DNA of 55,258 nucleotides. Origin: an uncultured Candidatus Saccharibacteria bacterium (GTDB lineage Bacteria; Patescibacteriota; Saccharimonadia; Saccharimonadales; Saccharimonadaceae). Location: contig CAMVDR010000004.1 of the NCBI GenBank assembly GCA_947166295.1, positions 1 through 55,258 of the forward strand, in the 5' to 3' direction. Below are positions 51,252-55,258 of the stretch, piece by piece. A model generated the notes under the pieces. The model saw only the letters and a list, made by a program, of their open reading frames with translations. It was not told where the DNA came from and searched no databases. Position numbers and translations under genes: made by a program. How positions within the stretch are numbered: position 1 is the first letter of the stretch; every line of letters starts with the position of its first letter.

Positions 51252-51907
51252 GTAACACTGCTGGAGAAATCGCAAAATTCTTTCTAAACAAAAGTTGGGT
51301 AGTTTTTGCGCTTTCTTTGATTGCGGGATTCTTTGCAGCAATCTTAATTCCCGATGAATGGCGAAATAGTATTCCCCTAGAAAATAACGACCTGAGAGCT
51401 ATTGTTTCCTTTGTGGTAGCTTGGGCAATATTTTATGTCATTTTTAGCGGTATTCGTGGACTAATGAAACTAGCTACAGATAAGATTAAAAGCAGCAATC
51501 TTAAGAAGCAAAACGATGAATACCGAGCAAGGCAAAACCGGGAAGAAATAAAAGATTATCTCACAACTTCTCCTGACAAGTTTTATTGGCTCGTCGAACA
51601 TCTTGTAGAAAAAGGTAATCCCTGGACTTATGTATATGCCGGTTCCGAATATGAAGATGACTATATCATGAACACGGAATGGTTCCTCATTGAAGACGCA
51701 CCCAAGAAAGAGCAAATAAGAAGAAATGACGGTAAAGTACATCAAGAAATATATACGGGCCGATACAAAATAAAGTTACACGATTGGTTATATGAGGAGT
51801 TAAAGACAATTAAGTCTGAAACCAAAAGCCTAAGTCATAAGCACAGAACAAAATGGCCAATAGAATGGGAGATTGCAGAAAATAATAATAAGGAGAAAGC
51901 TAAATGA
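51248..51907 (+). CDS. Membrane-anchored protein inside the hsd operon
   Basis: 219 residues. Two N-terminal hydrophobic segments (about 14-35 and 48-68) are followed by a cytoplasmic, charged domain with a Trp-rich middle (FYWLVEHLVEKGNPWTYVYA, NTEWFLIEDAP). It overlaps hsdS by 4 bp (ATGA) and hsdR by 4 bp, so it is tightly coupled with the restriction genes. It loosely recalls SieB-type superinfection-exclusion proteins by topology, but no firm family match is claimed. A defence role is inferred from context. Confidence 0.6.
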   Translation: MSNTAGEIAKFFLNKSWVVFALSLIAGFFAAILIPDEWRNSIPLENNDLRAIVSFVVAWAIFYVIFSGIRGLMKLATDKIKSSNLKKQNDEYRARQNREEIKDYLTTSPDKFYWLVEHLVEKGNPWTYVYAGSEYEDDYIMNTEWFLIEDAPKKEQIRRNDGKVHQEIYTGRYKIKLHDWLYEELKTIKSETKSLSHKHRTKWPIEWEIAENNNKEKAK

Positions 51908-54900
51908 AATCACTAATAGATGAGAAAACAGAATATCAGCAATATTTCATTGCTCGTTTGAGCGATGTTGGCTATCGCGAACGCGTCGCCAAAGAAAAAT
52001 ACGACAAGCGCTACGCAATGGACACTGAAGAGCTTCTCGCTTTTCTCCGCGATACTCAGCCAGAAGAAATGGCAACGCTCGAAAAGATTCATAAAGATAA
52101 TACCGACGAAATGGTCGTCGCAAAAATCAATCAGCAAATTCTCCAAAGCAGTCTCCTTGATGTTCTTAAAGATGGTGTAGAAATCACCGGAACTACCCTA
52201 AAACTCATCTATAACAAACCTGCAACTTCTTACAACCCAACACTTGAAGCGCTCTACAAAAAGAACCGCTTTACCGTTATGCAGGAAGTTATTATCAGTG
52301 ATCACGAACGCGTAGATTTAGTCCTCTTCGTAAATGGCCTTGCCGTAGTTAGCTGTGAGCTAAAAAGCGAATACTCACGCCAGAATTATCGCAACGCAAT
52401 CGACCAATATACTAATACTCGCGATCCAAACAACCGCCTCTTTAAGTTTAAGGCCGGTACGGTTGTAAACTTCGCTATGGACTTAAACGAAGTCTACATG
52501 ACCACCAAACTCGATGGAATCGACACTACTTTCCTACCATTCAACCGTGGCTCGGGTGAGGGCGTAAAGACTGGCGCCGGAAACCCTCTTAACGATGGTA
52601 TTGGCGAATATCCTGTTCACTATATGTGGGATGATGTACTTACCCCAGACAGTATGATTGAACTTCTGATGAACTTCTGCTTCACGATTCGTGAAGAAAA
52701 GAAAGATCCAGAAACCGGTGAGAAATCTTACAAAGAGAAGATTATCTTTCCTCGTTATCATCAACGCGACGCCGTCCAGAAACTTCTTGCCGATGTTTAT
52801 GAACATGAATCATCGCTTAACTACCTAATTGAGCATAGCGCCGGCTCTGGCAAGACGAACACTATTTGTTGGCTCGCGCACCGCTTGTCTTCGCTTCACA
52901 ATAAAGACGATAAGCAGATCTTCGACAATGTAATTATTGTCACCGACCGCCTAGTCGTAGACCAACAGCTCCAGAAAGCCGTAAAAAGCATTGACCATCA
53001 AGCTGGGCTTATCCGTGCGATTGGCGAAGAAACCGGAGACGATTCCTCGACGCTCCGCGACGCACTTAAAGGCAACACGAAGATTATCGTGACTACGATT
53101 CAGAAGTTCTTATATCTAGACTTCAACGAGCTTGCGCGCGAGCTAAAAGACAAGAGATTCGCCGTCATTATCGACGAGGCTCACTCTTCGACTTCCGGCA
53201 AGGATATGTCAGCCGTACAGAATATTCTCGGCGCGAAGAATGACATAAACCCAGATGATATAGAGCAAGCCGATCTCCTCGAAAAAGAATTGAGCAAGAA
53301 TGGCAAGCAAGAAAATGTCTCCGTCTTTGCATTTACTGCCACTCCAAAGCCAACCACGCTTCAGTTATTTGGAACGGATATTGTAACCCCAGAGGGCCAA
53401 GTCAGAAAAGCTGCTTTCCATCTATACTCAATGAAGCAAGCAATCGAGGAAGGCTTTATTCTCGATGTGCTCAACAACTACACCGAATACAATACTTTCT
53501 ACAAGGTCTTAAAATCGAGTGAAGACGATCCGACACTAAAGACCATGGAAGCCAAGAAGCAAATCTATCGCACGGCGATGATGAATCCAGAAAACATCGA
53601 GCAACGCATTGCGATTATCGTTTCTCACTTCCGCGATAATGTAAAGAATGAGCTTGGCGGCCAAGCCAAGGCAATGATCGTAACAAATTGGCGCGAAGAA
53701 GCCGTGCGCTACTACTTCGCATTAAAGAAATACCTTGCCGACCACGCGATTGACGATATTAAGCCACTCGTAGCCTTTACTGGCAAAGTAAAGCTAGATG
53801 ATAGTGATACTGAATATACCGAACGCGGAATAAATGGCTTCGCAGAAGACAAACTCCCTGAAGAATTTAATACTGACCGCCATAATACGCTTATCGTGGC
53901 CAACAAATACCAAGTCGGCTTCGATCAGCCAAAGCTTTCAGCGATGTATATTTTGAAACCGCTTGCCGGAGTAAACGCCGTCCAGACACTTTCTCGCTTG
54001 AACCGTGTCTGCCCTCCATTTGCGAAGAAGACCTTTATTCTCGACTTCGTAAACACTTACGAGGAGATGGAAAACGCATTTGCGCCTTATTATACGACGA
54101 CAATCTTGAAGAATACTGCTTCCGTATCTGAACTTCGCGATAAAGCCGAAGAAATTGATGGTTATGGCGTAATTACCGATTATGATGTCGACGCACTCTT
54201 TAAAGTCATTTACGAGAACGCCGCTAAAGACGCGAAAGGCATAGGAAATATTCGCACGAGGATTAACGCGAACGCAGAGGCGAACCAGATTATCCGCCGC
54301 AACATCCTAGTCATGAATAATATGTTTGGCGAAGACCTAAACAAGAAGAAAGAATTCATTGGCGCGTGCCGAAGCTATGTACGCCTCTACGATTTCCTTT
54401 CTTTGATTACCGGCCAAATCGATGATGAGTTATTCAAGAAATACATATTCCTCTCCACATTCCTAACTAATGTCGACTTCGGTACCACAAACGGAATCGA
54501 TATTACGAAGAAAGTAAATATGGTGGAGTTCAAGAACCTCTATGCCCAAAAGCACGATAGTGGCCCACATGCTTCTAAGCCATTCGTAAATCTACCGAAC
54601 GCTGAGGTTAGATTAACCAAAGACGAGGAACAGCTCCTTTCAAGGATCATCGACGATATTAATGCTGCTTCCGGCCAGACATTCGATACCGACGTCGCAA
54701 CAAAAGCCATGCTCCAGATCAAGGATTTACTCCTCAAGAACGAGAATCTTAAAGTCGGCGCAAAGAACAACAACGAAGATGACTTCGCGTTCAGCTTCTA
54801 CGATGACGCCGACGAAGCATTACTTGAGGGCTTGATGAGCAATAATGAGTTCTTTACCCTACTCCTTAACGACCAGAATCTCAAAAAGCGTGTACTCGAC

Positions 54901-54942
54901 GCATTTAAACATAGTGTCTATACGGAACTAAAAAAGGATTAA
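51904..54942 (+). CDS. hsdR: Type I restriction endonuclease motor subunit
   Basis: 1012 residues. N-terminal nuclease region with the PD-(D/E)XK residues in VDLVLFVNGLAVVSCELK (about 136-151), then SF2 translocase motifs: QRDAVQKLL, Walker A HSAGSGKTNT (near 312), VTDRLVVDQQL, DEAHSS (near 423), FTATPKPTTL, and the second RecA domain with VGFDQPKLSAMYI and TLSRLNRV. With HsdM and HsdS it cuts unmodified DNA after translocation. Length and motifs are complete, so the system is probably active. Confidence 0.95.
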   Translation: MKSLIDEKTEYQQYFIARLSDVGYRERVAKEKYDKRYAMDTEELLAFLRDTQPEEMATLEKIHKDNTDEMVVAKINQQILQSSLLDVLKDGVEITGTTLKLIYNKPATSYNPTLEALYKKNRFTVMQEVIISDHERVDLVLFVNGLAVVSCELKSEYSRQNYRNAIDQYTNTRDPNNRLFKFKAGTVVNFAMDLNEVYMTTKLDGIDTTFLPFNRGSGEGVKTGAGNPLNDGIGEYPVHYMWDDVLTPDSMIELLMNFCFTIREEKKDPETGEKSYKEKIIFPRYHQRDAVQKLLADVYEHESSLNYLIEHSAGSGKTNTICWLAHRLSSLHNKDDKQIFDNVIIVTDRLVVDQQLQKAVKSIDHQAGLIRAIGEETGDDSSTLRDALKGNTKIIVTTIQKFLYLDFNELARELKDKRFAVIIDEAHSSTSGKDMSAVQNILGAKNDINPDDIEQADLLEKELSKNGKQENVSVFAFTATPKPTTLQLFGTDIVTPEGQVRKAAFHLYSMKQAIEEGFILDVLNNYTEYNTFYKVLKSSEDDPTLKTMEAKKQIYRTAMMNPENIEQRIAIIVSHFRDNVKNELGGQAKAMIVTNWREEAVRYYFALKKYLADHAIDDIKPLVAFTGKVKLDDSDTEYTERGINGFAEDKLPEEFNTDRHNTLIVANKYQVGFDQPKLSAMYILKPLAGVNAVQTLSRLNRVCPPFAKKTFILDFVNTYEEMENAFAPYYTTTILKNTASVSELRDKAEEIDGYGVITDYDVDALFKVIYENAAKDAKGIGNIRTRINANAEANQIIRRNILVMNNMFGEDLNKKKEFIGACRSYVRLYDFLSLITGQIDDELFKKYIFLSTFLTNVDFGTTNGIDITKKVNMVEFKNLYAQKHDSGPHASKPFVNLPNAEVRLTKDEEQLLSRIIDDINAASGQTFDTDVATKAMLQIKDLLLKNENLKVGAKNNNEDDFAFSFYDDADEALLEGLMSNNEFFTLLLNDQNLKKRVLDAFKHSVYTELKKD

Positions 54943-54960
54943 CCAAAGAAAGGATTTATC

Positions 54961-55014
54961 GTGGCAAAAACTATCGAACCAAAACTAATGAAGATCGGCG
55001 AGTATATCCTATAA
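54961..55014 (+). pseudogene. Truncated 17-codon remnant
   Basis: GTG 54961, preceded by AAAGAAAGGA, encodes VAKTIEPKLMKIGEYIL then TAA. The start resembles the N terminus of DUF262-type proteins (IEPKLMKIGEL...). Nothing similar continues in any frame. It looks like the stub of a further defence gene lost from the operon. Confidence 0.4.
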
Positions 55015-55073
55015 GTATAGATGCAAACATCCTACTAATATAGAATAGAATAAAGAATATAATATAGAAGTAT

Positions 55074-55108
55074 ATCATTGAATCTTTATTAATCATTGAA
55101 TCTTATTA
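55074..55108. repeat. Short AT-rich tandem repeat
   Basis: ATCATTGAATCTTTATTA followed by ATCATTGAATCTTATTA, two near-identical units (18 and 17 bases), in the AT-rich stretch behind hsdR. The rest of 55015-55258 shows no gene. Confidence 0.5.
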
Positions 55109-55143
55109 ATATCATTTTATTTGTATAAAGCATGATAATAATT

Positions 55144-55168
55144 AAAAAAAGTTGGAATTATCCAACTT
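55144..55168 (-). terminator. Terminator for a minus-strand gene beyond the window
   Basis: AAGTTGGA-ATTA-TCCAACTT perfect 8-bp stem; on the minus strand it is followed by a T-run (TTTTT). A convergent gene probably ends near or past the window edge. Confidence 0.6.
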
Positions 55169-55258
55169 GATCATTTCGTAATATCTTAATATTCCGAACT
55201 AATCTATAAATTGTAATTTAGCGAAATAGTAACTTAATTTTCTTTTTTATTAAACATA

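Larger units (their letters stand above)
46041..55258. mobile_element. Integrated island with integrase and type I R-M (right end not in window)
   Basis: The tRNA-Thr 3' fragment, an adjacent integrase facing it, a small orf, and the hsd operon form one block distinct from the housekeeping genes to the left. At its right, a truncated gene and AT-rich repeats (54943 onward) follow. The right attachment site is not seen. Confidence 0.65.

Noticed and set aside
1-55258. UGA recoded as glycine, as in some CPR phyla
   Set aside because: TGA serves as a normal stop in several genes (for example 32748, 36849, 42552), and conserved domains contain no in-frame TGA.
1-55258. CRISPR array
   Set aside because: No series of regularly spaced identical repeats; the only tandem repeat (55074-55108) has two AT-rich units and no spacers.

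Overview
The window looks like the chromosome of a small-genome, Gram-positive-type bacterium of the Candidate Phyla Radiation, most likely Candidatus Saccharibacteria (TM7). This is inferred from low GC, the ordinary code (TGA is a plain stop, e.g. at 32748 and 36849), orphan genes from larger pathways (purM, a CofE-like ligase, nrdDG), many small unrecognised membrane proteins, and large surface proteins with FISUMP-type domains. Many genes have an extended -10 (TGnTATAAT) only 6-8 bases before the ATG, which implies leaderless mRNAs; others have strong GGAGG sites.

Layout. 1-2.2 kb: 3' part of a FISUMP surface protein, then a PemK/MazF-like toxin. 2.2-6.8 kb: a two-component system (minus), divergent from a VTC-domain / DUF4956 / beta-helix carbohydrate-binding operon. 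6.8-17.6 kb: envelope and sugar genes (7TM protein, CAP protein, class A serine hydrolase, CapA-like phosphatase, GH97, sortase), a second FISUMP gene with a structured leader RNA, a YgjP-like protease, a P-loop kinase and a DUF3137 protein. 17.7-33 kb: tRNA-Trp, a glycosyltransferase plus GH57 pair, CofE-like ligase, rpmG, a 59-residue zinc-ribbon protein, a UvrD-type helicase-nuclease, gpsA, two secreted or anchored proteins, nrdDG, and the third FISUMP gene with a second copy of the leader RNA. 33-46 kb: purM, tRNA-Val, prfA-prmC, htrA, lepB, rmuC, tRNA-Thr, rubrerythrin, a Y-family polymerase, SDR, CDF transporter, DUF5684 protein. 46.04 kb to the end: an integrated island starting at a tRNA-Thr 3' fragment, with a tyrosine integrase and a type I restriction-modification operon (hsdM-hsdS-unknown membrane protein-hsdR).

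The most unusual signal is a pair of about 170-190 nt RNA leaders (13811-13980 and 30712-30901) before two FISUMP genes. Their outer helices differ completely in sequence yet pair over 16 and 21 bp. Both carry an invariant loop, GGCACCGTAAGG, complementary to CCTTGCGGTGCC just outside helix P1, giving either a pseudoknot or a U-tailed terminator stem. In both, the GGTGCC-U-tract segment can instead pair with ACAAAATG... downstream. This is the signature of a two-state regulatory RNA controlling a surface-protein family that combines a near-constant stalk with a variable C-terminal head.

Other points: an NrdD that ends before the glycyl-radical motif; a GC-rich hairpin repeat present twice, one copy read in frame in place of the PrmC N-terminal domain; an attenuator-like leader before the island's integrase; and a membrane protein embedded in the hsd operon. 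All calls were made by reading the sequence; no database search was run.
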